Source: Plakobranchus ocellatus
Taxonomy: Eukaryota > Mollusca > Gastropoda > Plakobranchidae
NCBI GenBank assembly: GCA_019648995.1
Contig: BLXT01006926.1
Coordinates: 1,068,838-1,103,045 of the forward strand
Length of the DNA: 34,208 nt
Direction: 5' to 3'
Of the stretch, positions 1-11,400 are shown piece by piece. The notes beneath the pieces are model-generated. The model made no database searches. It was given only the letters and a program-made list of their open reading frames with translations, and was not told the origin of the DNA. Position 1 is the first letter of the stretch. Each line of letters begins with the position of its first letter. The translations under genes and the position numbers were made by a program.

Positions 1-474
1 TTTCTTTCTGGGTCTAATATTTCCTGGCTATTTCTTCGTTATTTCTTAACTATTTCTTGGCTATAACAAACATTGCCTAGACTCAAGTAGATGTGACAGA
101 GCGTGGTCAATCACTTCGGATTGAAACTCTGTAAATCTGGAGTCTAGCGTTTGTTTCTATGCTAAGAAAACAGAGCTGCTTTTTGATGTTCACCCTCAGC
201 CGTCCAAATCTCTACTCTAACTGTTGGTCTCTCGCTTGCCTCAATAATTAGGCGACCTTGCACCAAAGGCCTAGTCTCGCCTACTCACGTTACATTGCAC
301 GCAAAAGCGTCACAGTGAGTGAATTCTCCTACTCTTTCTCGAGAGTGAAGGCTAATGCTTATTCGACATTATTTTCAGGCGATTCAACTTTCATACATAT
401 GCTGTAATAAAGCGCATGGTTGGTACCGGTGACGCTTAACAAAATATTTTCATGCACCTCTCACTTTCTTCTAC
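1..474. other. No recognised feature
   Basis: There is T-rich sequence with repeats of 'tatttctt' in the first 60 bases, then mixed sequence. I see no reading frame with recognisable content. The part from 420 on may be the outer edge of the LINE copy that follows. Confidence 0.4.
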
Positions 475-2660
475 ATCCAACCATGACAATCATGTTCCTC
501 CACACATACCTATTCTCAGTTAACCTTATAAAGTTGTTATTGCTACCCTTGCCTATTGCCCATGACCTAAGATTTTCAATAAAAGTTATTCTCTGTCTAC
601 CTCTGCTCCGTTTGCCTTCAATCTTTCCAGTGATTGCTAAGTGTTTCAAACCCTTGTGTTGGCAAATATGGCATAAAAACTATAGTTGCTTGTGTCGTAC
701 GGTTTTAAATAGTGATCGCTCGAGATTAGCCTCTTTCAGTACCAATTCGACTTTTTTTCTGTCCATGATATCCTCATCATTCTTCTAATAAACCACATCT
801 CTACTGCTTCTAGTTTTTTTTCTATTTCTTTCTTGATTGTCCAACACTCACTACCATACAAAAGTACTGACCATACATATGTTTTAATTACCCTTATTTT
901 GGTTTTCATGTTTATGTTTCTATTTACCAGTATTGGTTTCATTTTTTGGAACGTATCTTTGGCTATGGCTATTCTTTTATTTATTTCACTTATACTTATA
1001 CAACTGACATCTGATGTTATCAGATAACCTAGATGTTTGAATTTTGTACCTTGTTAGATTTGTTCGCCTTTGCTAAAGAGATTGCCCTTGGTTTAGAGGA
1101 TTTCTTTGAGATGACCATACATTCCGTTTTCTATACATTCAAAGATAGGCCCATTCTTTCGCTCTCTAAAAACTGCATCATCTGCATACCTGAGATTATT
1201 AAGATTCTCTCCATTTATTTTTTAAGCCTGAAATACCATCAAAATTCCTTAAGATTATTTCACTATATAGGTTAAAAAGATCCGGAGACATTACACATCC
1301 CTGCCTCACACCTCTTTTGATGGGATGGAAATTACTATGTTGTATTTCAACTCTTACATATGCAGTTTGATCTCAATATAAATTTTTAATTACTCTCTGA
1401 TATTTCCCATCGATGTCTAATTCTTCTAGCATTCGAAACAGCTCTACATGTTTTACTTTGTCAAAGGCCTTAGAATAATCAATAAAACAGAGGTGGAGAT
1501 CTTTTTGCATTTCTATNNNNCATAAGCATTGACAAAGTGAATATTGCATTTCTAGTCCCTTTGTCATACATAAAGCCAAATTGTTTTGGAGATATTTCTA
1601 GTCTTAGACTCCAGCGCATTCTATGCATCAAAGCCATTTTGTAAAATGGCTCATGAAACTGATAGTTCTATGAAGTTCACATTCTGTTGCTCCTGGTGTT
1701 TTAGGCAGAACTATAAAAACAGATTTACAAAGATCCTCTGGAATTGTACCATCATCGTATATTGCATTAAGAAGTTTTGGTGTCAAATCCATTCCAAAAT
1801 TATCTAATGCTTTAATTATTCCTACTGGTATATTATCTGGTCCTGTGGCTTTTCCATTTTTCATTTTCTTTATTGTTGCTTCTACCTCTTCTTTAAGGAC
1901 GGTTGGGCCTTCTATGTTTTTCTCTATTTGGATTTTTTGCACCTATCATCTTTAAAAAGATCCTCAACATATTCTGACCATCTGTTATGTATTTTCTTCT
2001 TTTCCATTAACATTGTTCCGTCTTTTGATTTGATGCAGCCCGGGCTACTGCAATTGATTTTCTGTCTATATTTAGTTTTTGCTCTATATCCTGACGTTGT
2101 TTCTTAATGCATTCCTCTTTCGCCGCGTTATATTTTAATTTGATGTTTCGGTTTAGGTCTTTGTATTTGGCTAATAAATTTTTTGAATTGCGCCTTTCTT
2201 GTATTAAATCGAGTATTTCTTTGGTTATCCATTTCTTATGCTCTTTTTTATTTTAAATCTTTTTTGGGAACGTTTTTCTCTATGGAAAATTCAATGGAGT
2301 GAATTTTTTTTATTCTTGACCATAATTCGTTAACTTTTGAGATGTTGTTTAGAGTCTCATATTTTCTATGTGCAGCTATAGCAATTTTGTCTCTTAGTTT
2401 TCATCAGATTTTAGTAAGTCCATTTGAAATTTAGGATTAGCCTTTGCCTTTCTTAATTTCTTAAGTTTTATCTGAAATTTACAAATTACTAGAATATGAT
2501 CTGAATCAGTCACTCGCGGCAGTGATTTCGGTGTTTTGACGGCGTTAAGGAATCTTTTTTTCATGAGGATGTAATCTATTTTGTTTCTACTTCTATTATC
2601 GGGGCTTTTCCAAGTCCACTGTCGCCTAGGGGGTTCTGATACCATTCAAGATCACGATGT
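475..2660 (-). mobile_element. RTE-like non-LTR retrotransposon, decayed, 5'-truncated (copy A)
   Basis: Read on the minus strand, pieces of one endonuclease/reverse-transcriptase protein occur in order. The C-terminal part of the APE endonuclease is at 2645-2394 (TWKSPDNRSRNKIDYIL and a later SDH). The reverse transcriptase begins at 1942-1628 (KNGKATGPDNIP, IPEDLCKS, HRTIS) and continues at 1579-1373 (CFIDYSKAFDKV). RYADD is at 1188-1177, and the C-terminal region at 942-461 (SVLLYGSECWTI). The frame is broken by shifts, stops and a 4-N gap at 1517-1520. About 50 nt are missing just after YADD compared with the copy at 12225. The endonuclease N-terminus is absent, as in typical 5' truncation. 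The RTE-type assignment is from motif style only. Confidence 0.85.
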
Positions 2661-2851
2661 CTTAATCCCTGTGAGATTTGCAGATATTTGTGGGTTTTGT
2701 ACAAATACAACAAAGTAACTGACAAAGACTTTACCGAGAGGTCAGTCTCTTTCGCACAGAGGGCTACTTAAAAGAACACCGCGTCTGTCGAAATCACTGG
2801 GAGCATACTATATGCAGGAGGAGTTGTGGCTTATCTGGTAGGGTAGTTAGT
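2661..2851. other. No recognised feature, between two LINE copies
   Basis: This short spacer separates divergent LINE copies A and B. I see no coding frame or repeat in it. It might include the true 5' flank of either copy. Confidence 0.4.
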
Positions 2852-3463
2852 TAGCAAAGGCGAATAAATCTAACAAGTTACAAAAATCAAATATCTAGGT
2901 CATCTGATAACATCAGATGTCAGTTGCACAAGTGAAATAAGTAAAAGAATAGTCATTGCCAAAGATACATTCCAAAAAATAAAACCCATACTGGTAAATA
3001 GAAACATAATTATGAAAACCAAAATAAGGGTAATGAAAACAAATGAATGGTCAGTATTTTTCTATGAGTGAGTGTTGGACAATAAACAAAGAAATAGAGA
3101 AAAAAAACTCGAAGCAGTAGAGATGTGGTTTATCAGAAGAATGATGAGGATATCGTGAACAGAAAAAAACGCCAATGCATTAATTCTGAAAGAGGCTAAT
3201 TGTGAGCGATCACTTATTAAGTTAGAGGCAACTACAGTTTTAGACCATATTTGCCAACAGAAGGGTTTAGAACACCTAGCAATCACTTGAAAGATAAAAG
3301 GCAAACGCATAAGAGGTAGACAGAGAATAACTTTTATTGAAAGTGTTAAGTGATGGGCAAAAGGTAAGGCTAGCAACAACAACTTTATTAAGTTAACTGA
3401 GAATAGGTCTGGGGGAGAAACATGATCGCCAATGTTTGTTCCAGACAAGGTACCTTAAGAAGT
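2852..3463 (+). mobile_element. RTE-like LINE fragment, 3' part only (copy B)
   Basis: On the plus strand this reads like the reverse complement of 480-1085, for example agcaaaggcgaa, ctaggtcatctgataacatc and gtaaatagaaacataa. It corresponds to the region after the RT active site down to the 3' end near ggtacctt. It has stops in all frames. Copy A lies divergently, so the two form a long inverted repeat. Confidence 0.85.
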
Positions 3464-3825
3464 CTAGGTTCAGCGGCACTTCTCAGCATAAGTAGCATGA
3501 AAATCTTAGGGGACGTAAAACAAAAGAAGAAACAACACTGCAACAAACATTGTAGACAAACTATTATGCCTGTCGGTTATACCTGATTAGGGGAATGGGA
3601 AAAGATGCAAGAATGCATACTGGTAAAATAGATAACAGAGGATCCTTTATTTTCTTTTGTTAAAAGGCAACATAAGATATTGGCTCAGGAAATTCATGTG
3701 CTTTTGGGCAAAAGAGGACTTTTGAAACACTTATAATATGAAGATTAAAGCACGAGATGTATAAAATTGTAATGCTCTGTAATTTGGATAAACTCACATT
3801 ATGAGAACAATGGACAATCAATATA

Positions 3826-3827
<2 letters not shown>
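3464..3827. other. No recognised feature
   Basis: Mixed AT-rich sequence runs between LINE copy B and the TA repeat. I see no coding frame or known repeat in it. Confidence 0.4.

Positions 3828-3905
<78 letters not shown>
3828..3905. repeat. (TA)n microsatellite
   Basis: About 39 uninterrupted AT units run from 3828 to 3905. The tract gives rise to meaningless Tyr-Ile open frames. Its length is likely to be variable and may be collapsed in the assembly. Confidence 0.98.
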
Positions 3906-3908
<3 letters not shown>

Positions 3909-3949
3909 AAAATACATCTTTTCACTACGGAGCTCACAAGGTCAACTTA

Positions 3950-4366
3950 GCGTAGGCCCACTCTTGAGGCAGCAATTCACGTGTCCAACAATACATGTTT
4001 TGAAATAATCTCTTTCTTTGGTGGGAGCGCACACCAAGTCGGCTACTTGTCGAAGCGTCGGAGATATACTTTGTGTTTTACAGTCTGGTCTTACGTTAGT
4101 GGATCTGTTGGATAAGGGAAAGGGGGTTGCCATTACGTGACCACGAATAATTCTACTGACCGTTGCTGCGCGAATTAGGAGGCCAGTCTTGTTACGCAAA
4201 TTATCAGGCTAACTTGTCCATGGGTAGCGCACAGTAGCTGCGACATCAGTCCTTCAAGTTAGCCATGACAAGTCAAGTCGCCCCCAGAGTGGGCCTACGC
4301 TAATTGCGACATCAGTCCTTCAAGTTAGCCATGACAAGTCAAGTCGCCTCCAGTGTGGGCCTACGC
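3950..4366. mobile_element. Candidate MITE with TTA target-site duplication (Harbinger-like)
   Basis: The left end GCGTAGGCCCACTCTTGAGGC (3950 on) and the reverse complement of the right end (4346-4366) agree at 19 of 21 positions. TTA flanks both sides (3947-3949 and 4367-4369). A 3-bp TTA duplication is typical of PIF/Harbinger elements. The unit is 417 bp with no coding capacity. The right end is repeated: a second, inner end at 4286-4302 is a perfect 17-bp inverse of 3948-3964. Superfamily assignment is an inference. Confidence 0.6.
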
Positions 4367-4367
4367 T
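4239..4367. repeat. Two tandem copies of a 66-bp unit
   Basis: The block starting tgcgacatcagtccttcaag occurs at 4239 and again at 4305, with few differences, and each ends in gtgggcctacgct. The copies form the right end of the inverted-repeat element. This suggests duplication of one terminus. Confidence 0.92.
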
Positions 4368-4369
4368 TA

Positions 4370-5367
4370 GATCTACAGGGGCGATCATTCTGTTTTTATT
4401 TCGCATATTATTATTATTTGATAATAAAACTTTACTGTGTAATCTGTAGACACGGTTAGGTCTAATGTCTAGTAAATATATATCTATTTTTTATCAAGAT
4501 TCTTAGATCTAGATCTATTAGGTTAGTTTTGTAGAGCCGAATGATTTGATAGAGATCTATGCAAAACGTTCGAGTGCCCATCAGACTGAGAGAAAACGCA
4601 CTCTGTGAAGTAAAACTAAATTCTTTCTGGAATCTAATCTAAATTTAGATCTACCCTTTCTCTGAATTATTAGTATTTTTTTCAATTTGCTGCAACAGTT
4701 TATGAACGCAATACTTTGCTTTCACAATTTTTTTTGGCCTGTAACCATCTGGATCCAGTGTTTTTATTGTTGTCATTCTATTTTATATCTTTACACTTAT
4801 GAAGCCCTAAATGTTGTGTTGTGACTGCTTTTTTTTTTCATGGAATTAAATGTATGACCAGTTGTTTTTGTTTTTTCAATGTTATAATCTTAGAGAGAAA
4901 AAAACAAAACCATGTTCTTGAATGATATTATTAGTTTAAATATATCTGAGTAATTTTAAGCCCTCAGAGAAAAGTGACTAGATATTTTTAAAGCTTCAAG
5001 TTTAAGAGAAAAGAACTTAATTTTGTAAGCAAAACACACTTCTGAAGTTTATTACCTTTCATGATTGTGTAATGCAACACACATTGACAGTCGACTTGAT
5101 TCAAGTTGTCATATCTTCCTGCCCTCTCTCCACCCCAAACATTTTCTAATTTCTTCACAGGCCTGGGCTATCAGTGTAAATATATAGGGAATGCTTTACC
5201 ACTGAAATAAGTTGCAATCATTTTTCTGCCATTTAAAACAAAAATCAGATAATTCAAATTCAAAATAACATTTTTAAGGCTTTCTTTGTTTTTCATAGAT
5301 CTGAAATTGTAATTTGGATCCATGCTTGCAGTTATGATTTGATGAATACCCTGATATAGTGAGCAAT
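4370..5367 (+). promoter_or_regulatory. Presumed promoter and 5' leader region of WDPCP
   Basis: This is the unique-looking sequence between the inverted-repeat element and the WDPCP start codon. No element can be called with confidence: there is no clear TATA box and no full X-box (the RFX site often found at ciliary genes). An in-frame TGA at 5335-5337 limits the coding frame. The AG at 5358-5359 may be an acceptor, which would put the transcription start further up. Confidence 0.3.
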
Positions 5368-5428
5368 ATGGCCTCGTGCATGTGTGAGCTTCATTTGTGG
5401 TCCTTGAAAAATCAGTATGCTATCCCAG
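5368..5428 (+). CDS. WDPCP: WDPCP coding exon 1
   Basis: It encodes the start MASCMCELHLWSLKNQYAIP and ends one base into codon 21, before gtaagt. CELHLWSLK matches the N-terminus of vertebrate WDPCP. An AG at 5358-5359 could be an acceptor, so the 5' leader may start in an upstream non-coding exon. Intron 1 (5429-9503, 4075 bp) is the longest in the gene. It holds a 1.35-kb TIR element, a CA repeat and CAA/TAA repeats, and nothing else that I recognise. Confidence 0.9.
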
Positions 5429-8400
5429 GTAAGTCAAAATTCAAAATACTTTTATAGACATATGATGTTGAGTAATTCTCACATGGAGGCATTAGTTAGA
5501 CAGTCGATAGCTAACCTGCCCTAATAATTTATATTTAAACTAGGTTTGATAAATTGCAATTTGTGAATTTTAAAATTTGAGCTTGCTTAGGTAGAGGCAA
5601 AAAAAATTTACCTTTACCGCACTCCAAGAAACAAAATTAAAATAAATTTAGGATCTTGAAGATGCTATGGTGGTTGGAGGTAGTGAAAGAATACAACAAC
5701 CAATTCAGACTTATCTGAACAACACAGTACACATGTACTTGAAACATTTTGCACTCTGGCTTCATCATATAAAGATTATAATCAAAATACCTTACCAAAG
5801 ATATGAGCATTGCTTATACGCTTAGTATTGTATGTGATTATAATATTTTCTTGATGAAGCCTAAGGGCAAAACATGTTAACTTATACTCAGTGTTGTTCA
5901 AATTTTTGTTAAAATGTTTGAGTCAGTGTTTGTATCCTACTACTATGTTATATTGAGCTTTCTTGGAGAAAACCTCTGAGATACAGAATTTTGCAGTAAA
6001 GCATGATAAAGACTTTGATTTTTTTTTTTTTTTTCATATTGTATGCAAAACACATTTTTTGAAAATTAAGTAACTGAAAGGTGAGCCAAGAGCATAAAAT
6101 GGATGTATTTAAAGTTATTAGTGTGGTTAAAACTGTATGCTACATAGAATGATTACTAACTTGACTTTTCAGCATATTTTAAACTTGTTATCCTATTTTG
6201 CATGAAATTAGTGATCTTTAAAATTATTTGGAAGATTTTTAAGCAGCTACATCTTATCTGAGCATTATACTTTTCATTTTATCACAGTCTTGCTGTCACG
6301 ATCTAAAAACGGATCTTGAATTATAAATAGCAGTCTAAAATAAACAGCATAACATGATGATATATATATAAGTTGCTCACAATTCTGAGACAAATGTACT
6401 GATTAACTGTCTTGCTTTTATTCCTTCAGTCCATGCTTGTATGAGTTAAAAATTGCCCATTGTGTGTGTTTATGCTATAATCAAGACTAGTTCTTTTTTT
6501 CAAAGTTATGGGGTTCAAAATTGACTTCAAATTATCAGAATGTTGTAGAGAAAAATTTAAAAAACATCTTTTAGGAATGTAGTTCCAGGTTGGCAAAAAT
6601 GAAAATTCTTTTGATTTCAAGGAGTAAAAATTAAAATTAACTGAGCACTACGACATGCTTCTAAACAGGCATGAAGTCACTTGCTATGTAGGACAAGGCT
6701 AAGTTCTAAAAGTTACCACACAAACAGTTCAAAGAGAATGCTACCTAAGTTTGCTCTATGTATTATAGAAAAGGCTGAAAGCCAGCAGCTTCAATATTTC
6801 AGGAAGGATTGTTGGGTAAAATGAATTGACTTTGAAATAAGCGAGAACTCAAATATCTGGATTCAGTTATTTGGGCTCGACTGTATTTGTTTCTGACAGA
6901 TAGATCTTTGCCATTTTAAATTTTTTTGTGAGTCAAAATATTTTTAAGAGTTTCAAGTGAACTGTACTTGTTTGCTTGTGATTTTGTTCAATACAAAGAG
7001 CTATACCAGGAAGATTAACAATTTTATTTAATCATACAAGATGAAAATTGTTGAAATATGGTTTATCCCATCTATGTCAACCCTCTATCACCATAGTATT
7101 TTGAAGATTGGTTTATTTCAAAGAAGTTATGTCATTTTTTCATACCCCTCCTATGCTATATATTCTAAGAAAAATAGAAGTGTTGTACATTATTTTGAAG
7201 GAAATTTGGTGAACTATCTTTTCAGCCTTTTTTAATCCTATATTGTGTATCTTTTGTTTTTTTTCAATTTCTTTTTATAGACAAACAAATATTTTTAACA
7301 TGCAAACAGCAAAAAATGACACTCTCAAAGAATAAAAAAAATACATATATTTGTGTCCAGTCATAAATTACTCTTCATTATAAAGTTCACTTACTTGGAC
7401 ATCTTTACTGCAAATTTCCACTGGATAGCTGTAAAAGCTGATTTTATATGATTTCTTTAAAGCTTTAAACAAACAAGGGAAAGGGTAAAATTTGCAAATA
7501 TCTCTTTTTACAGTACCATTTACCAATTTCCACAAACAAATGTTAATACATACTAATCTTGTGCAGCAGTTACCCTTTATATAAATTATTATGACATTTT
7601 ACAAAAAGTTCAAACACTTTGTAATTTTAAAATAGTGAATTTAATTCAGTTTTAGCACACACACACACACACTCGCACGCATGCACACGCACGTGAGGCA
7701 TGCATAGAGACAAACGCCTTTTATGTAATAGGATACTTAAAGAGCTTGGAATCTGTGACAAAATCTAAAGCAATATAAAAACATAAAAAATAAGCAAAAT
7801 AGACATAGGCCTAGGGGCTGTTCAAATATAATCTTACACCTTTTTGGGGACTGTTTGATCCCCCCCCCACCACCTTCTTACACCTTTCTTACATTTGCCA
7901 TACCCCCCACCCCGTAATATTACATTGTTGACCTGTTGAATTATAAAAACAAGAACAACAACAAGAATCGTCAATGGGGTGTTGACTTATTAAACATTAA
8001 CTGTATTTTAGGAATTGTCTTAATCTTTTTTAAAATGTTTAATGTCCATGACCTAATGAAATTTTGCATGCACGCATGATCGTTGTCCTGGTCTGTTGGG
8101 CTAGGCCTCCGCTCAAGAAAACTTACCTCCTATACCAGGCTTTACCATACATATATGATAAAAGTGCATTTTTCTTGAATTGCATATTAGAAAGCAGCCG
8201 AGAGAAGTTGAAAGTTTGAAGGAGCATAGAATGCATAATGTTGCTACAAAACCGCTATTATTTATTTTCCTTTAAAATGTATATTCCTGCGTCAATGGTT
8301 GTGAAAGAAAAACCCTGCAACTGGCTTTCTTTAGGATTTGACCCATGGACTGTTTATTAAGACTCTCACAAGGACTGGTGGACATCTTGGCACATACTAG

Positions 8401-11400
8401 TTGTTTTGTTAAACAACTGTCAATAATCGGTAACAGGAGAATAGATTTTGTTGGATCCTAAGGGCCAGGAGATCTCAGTAGTCATTGAGTATGCAAATTG
8501 GTTAATATCTGGATGACGAAAGAATTTGAATGAATTTCCAAAGCAATGACTTATTGTTGCAATCTTGAATATATTTTAGGATTACTACTTTGTGACACGA
8601 TGAACATTCAACAATCGATTATGTTGTGGATTTAAAGAGAGCAATATATGAATCACTGTAGTTGAACTTATTTTTTTTAATTTTATCGGTGTAACGGTCA
8701 AAGTGCTTTTGTGGATCTCTCATGACAACATGACAACAACAACAACAACAATCTTAATAATAATAATAATAATAGTAATAATAAGGAAAATTTGACATTT
8801 GTATCATGAAAATCCACAGTATAATCACTACTCTATGCACTTTACATACATATTCATGAAAAACATTCATGCACATAGTATGCAACTCTACAGTTAAACA
8901 AAGTATAAGTAAATTATTCAAACTGGCATAAAATGGGAAAGCAACATTCAATATAATATTCTTGATTGTATGTAATGAGTAGTTACCTCTCCCCTTTTGC
9001 GCTATTTTTATGTTTAATTTTTTTTTCCCACTCACAAAAGTGTAATATTACATTAGTTCAAGGACCCCCCCCCCCCACACACACACACCTTCTTACGCTG
9101 TTCTTACAAGAGAAGAGAACCCCCCCTCCAAGGTGTAAGATTATATTTGAACGGCCCCCTATTTATTTTACAATTTGTAAGATGAGTAGTTGTGGTAAAA
9201 GATCTTAAATATTCAAAATGATGGGGATTTGAGAAGATTAGTAAACATAACATTTGTGTCTTGAAAAATTGTCTCTTTTCAATTTTTCCTCCAGTTTTGT
9301 ACCAATACATTATGGAACAGTTCAAGGGCTTTTTTTTTTACCCAAATTTTATGGCTAGTGACACTGGCTGATTTTATACAGCTTTTTAAAAACCATTGTT
9401 CAACATGGAATGATATCGTTATCAAGGGATAACAAAGAGTTAAAAGAATGTTTGAGCTTTATGACTTCACTAGTAAAGCCTTAAATTGTTTTCATTTTTT
9501 CAGATGAGGTCATTGGTGTGCATTGTTACCATGACAAAGGAGAAGTTGGTATGCTCTGAGTTCTTTTAAAAGAAAGAGTTTCTTTTTTACATTGAATAGA
9601 GGACAACGATTTATCTATTGTAAACTGTAATAAATATGTTTTGGAAAATTTTTTTGGTTTTTATCATCCATATAATAAATTGCTGATACCATTTCTTTAC
9701 CAATTGTAAATAAAAGTATGATGCTGCAAATTATGTGATTGACATTATAAAATATCTATAATTGCTAATTTTACACTGAAATAAACTTTTAAAATTCTGC
9801 TTGCTTCAATTGAGAGGTTTATTTTTTTTTGTTAAGTAAATCATTTGAATGATTAGTTGATGCATCATTTAAGACTAAAGATACCACAGGTTGAAGGAAA
9901 AAATTGTCAAATAAAAAATCTTACAATCATGCCCTTATTTGACAAGTTTTTCATCAATTAACAAATATCTCAACGTGTCCTTTTCTAGTGAGTCGAGCAG
10001 AGCAGCCTTATTATGAGGAAAAGCAGCAGTTTGAAGAGGGTAAAATAATTCTGTGGTTTATGAATGATAATGATACAGTAGTGCTTTTTCCCAAGTCTCT
10101 TGGCTTAATAATTTGTTATAAAATATTGCTAAGCCAATCTGATTGTTTCCTATGTATAGTGTTTAGCTTATTTGTAACCCTTTAAACAGTTTTCTTTTTT
10201 TACTTACTATTTTGCATAAAACGAGTCATATCTTAATTAAAATGTACATTATGACAGCTGGGCGCAAGCCACAAAAACAAAAAAGAAAACCTTTGAAATA
10301 AAGATCTTGCTGTTTCAGATTGTATCATACTTTGTTTTTTATTTAATTATTATTAATTTTTTTTATAATTTTATTTTAATGTACTCAGGACGAGATGTTA
10401 CTTGGACACCTAGAAACAAACGGCCAGAGCGACTCAGGGACAGTTTGAAAGAAGTTGAGGTAAGACTTCAATGTTACTGTTGACTCATTAAAGTAGGATA
10501 AAAGGTATTCTAAGGACAGAATGAAAGGCTGTTTTATTGTCAAGATGTCCTAAAACTACTCGTCTTATAATTGAATTCAAAAATTCAATTTTGTCTCTGA
10601 TGAAAAATGTGGGTTAATTTTTGTTCTCAACACTATGAATTGTCATTGATTTCCTAGATATAATTTTCACAATAAATATAAAATATTGGGGAAATACTTT
10701 GCATTAAGTTAATATATACCTCTTTACCATAGGTTAGACAAGATAAGTACTTATTCTTTAAAATTGTCAAATGAACAATATATTTGGAGCCAAATTTAGG
10801 CTTGAATGCTTTTTTCACTCCATGGGCACAGATTATCAAGAAATTCAAATTTGCTTTTTGTCACTTCTGTATCCATGCTTATCATAACTTTTAAGGTCAT
10901 TCTTATCTCTCTTGAGGATTGGTTCTGGGTGATAGTAAGTTCATAGTTCTTTAGGTAAATTTTCTATGCAGACATGAAGATGACAACAGATAGGATACAG
11001 GCCTCAGACCTCTTCTTTGACTGTAACAATTTAATCAGATGATGTACAGCTTTTTTTTTAAATTCTCAAATTACCCTTTCCCAAAAAGCGGCAGTGCCAG
11101 CTCTGCCTTTAACCTGTAAACTGAAGGATGGTTTTGTAAAGTGAAATGATGTGATTTGCTTCAGGATAACCACTGAAAGGATATTTATATAAATGTTGCA
11201 AGTTGGGAACTCCTGGAGCAAAATTAACAAACTGCCCACTGCGCAGTTATTTAATTATTTTTTTTTTTATGTTTAAAACTATCAACATGAAAGAATACAA
11301 TTTCATACATCCTCTTCGTATGTTTGAGTTTTAGCCTTATCACAATGAGCTATATCTGGTTTATCATATACATGATTCTGCAGCATAAGCTATAAATAAA

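Noticed and set aside
420..788. Open frame of 122 codons on the plus strand
   Set aside because: It is the antisense of the LINE copy A C-terminal region; the minus strand carries the recognisable protein.
3062..3448. Open frame of 128 codons on the minus strand
   Set aside because: It is the antisense of LINE copy B and has the same nonsense translation as the antisense of copy A.
3660..3917. Open frame with a Tyr-Ile repeat
   Set aside because: It is a translation of the (TA)n microsatellite.
4741..4754. Half of an RFX X-box (gtaaccat) upstream of WDPCP
   Set aside because: The second half does not match, and such half-sites are common by chance.
8966..9325. Overlapping open frames on both strands near 9000-9300
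   Set aside because: They cover the C-rich right end of the TIR element and are low-complexity translations.
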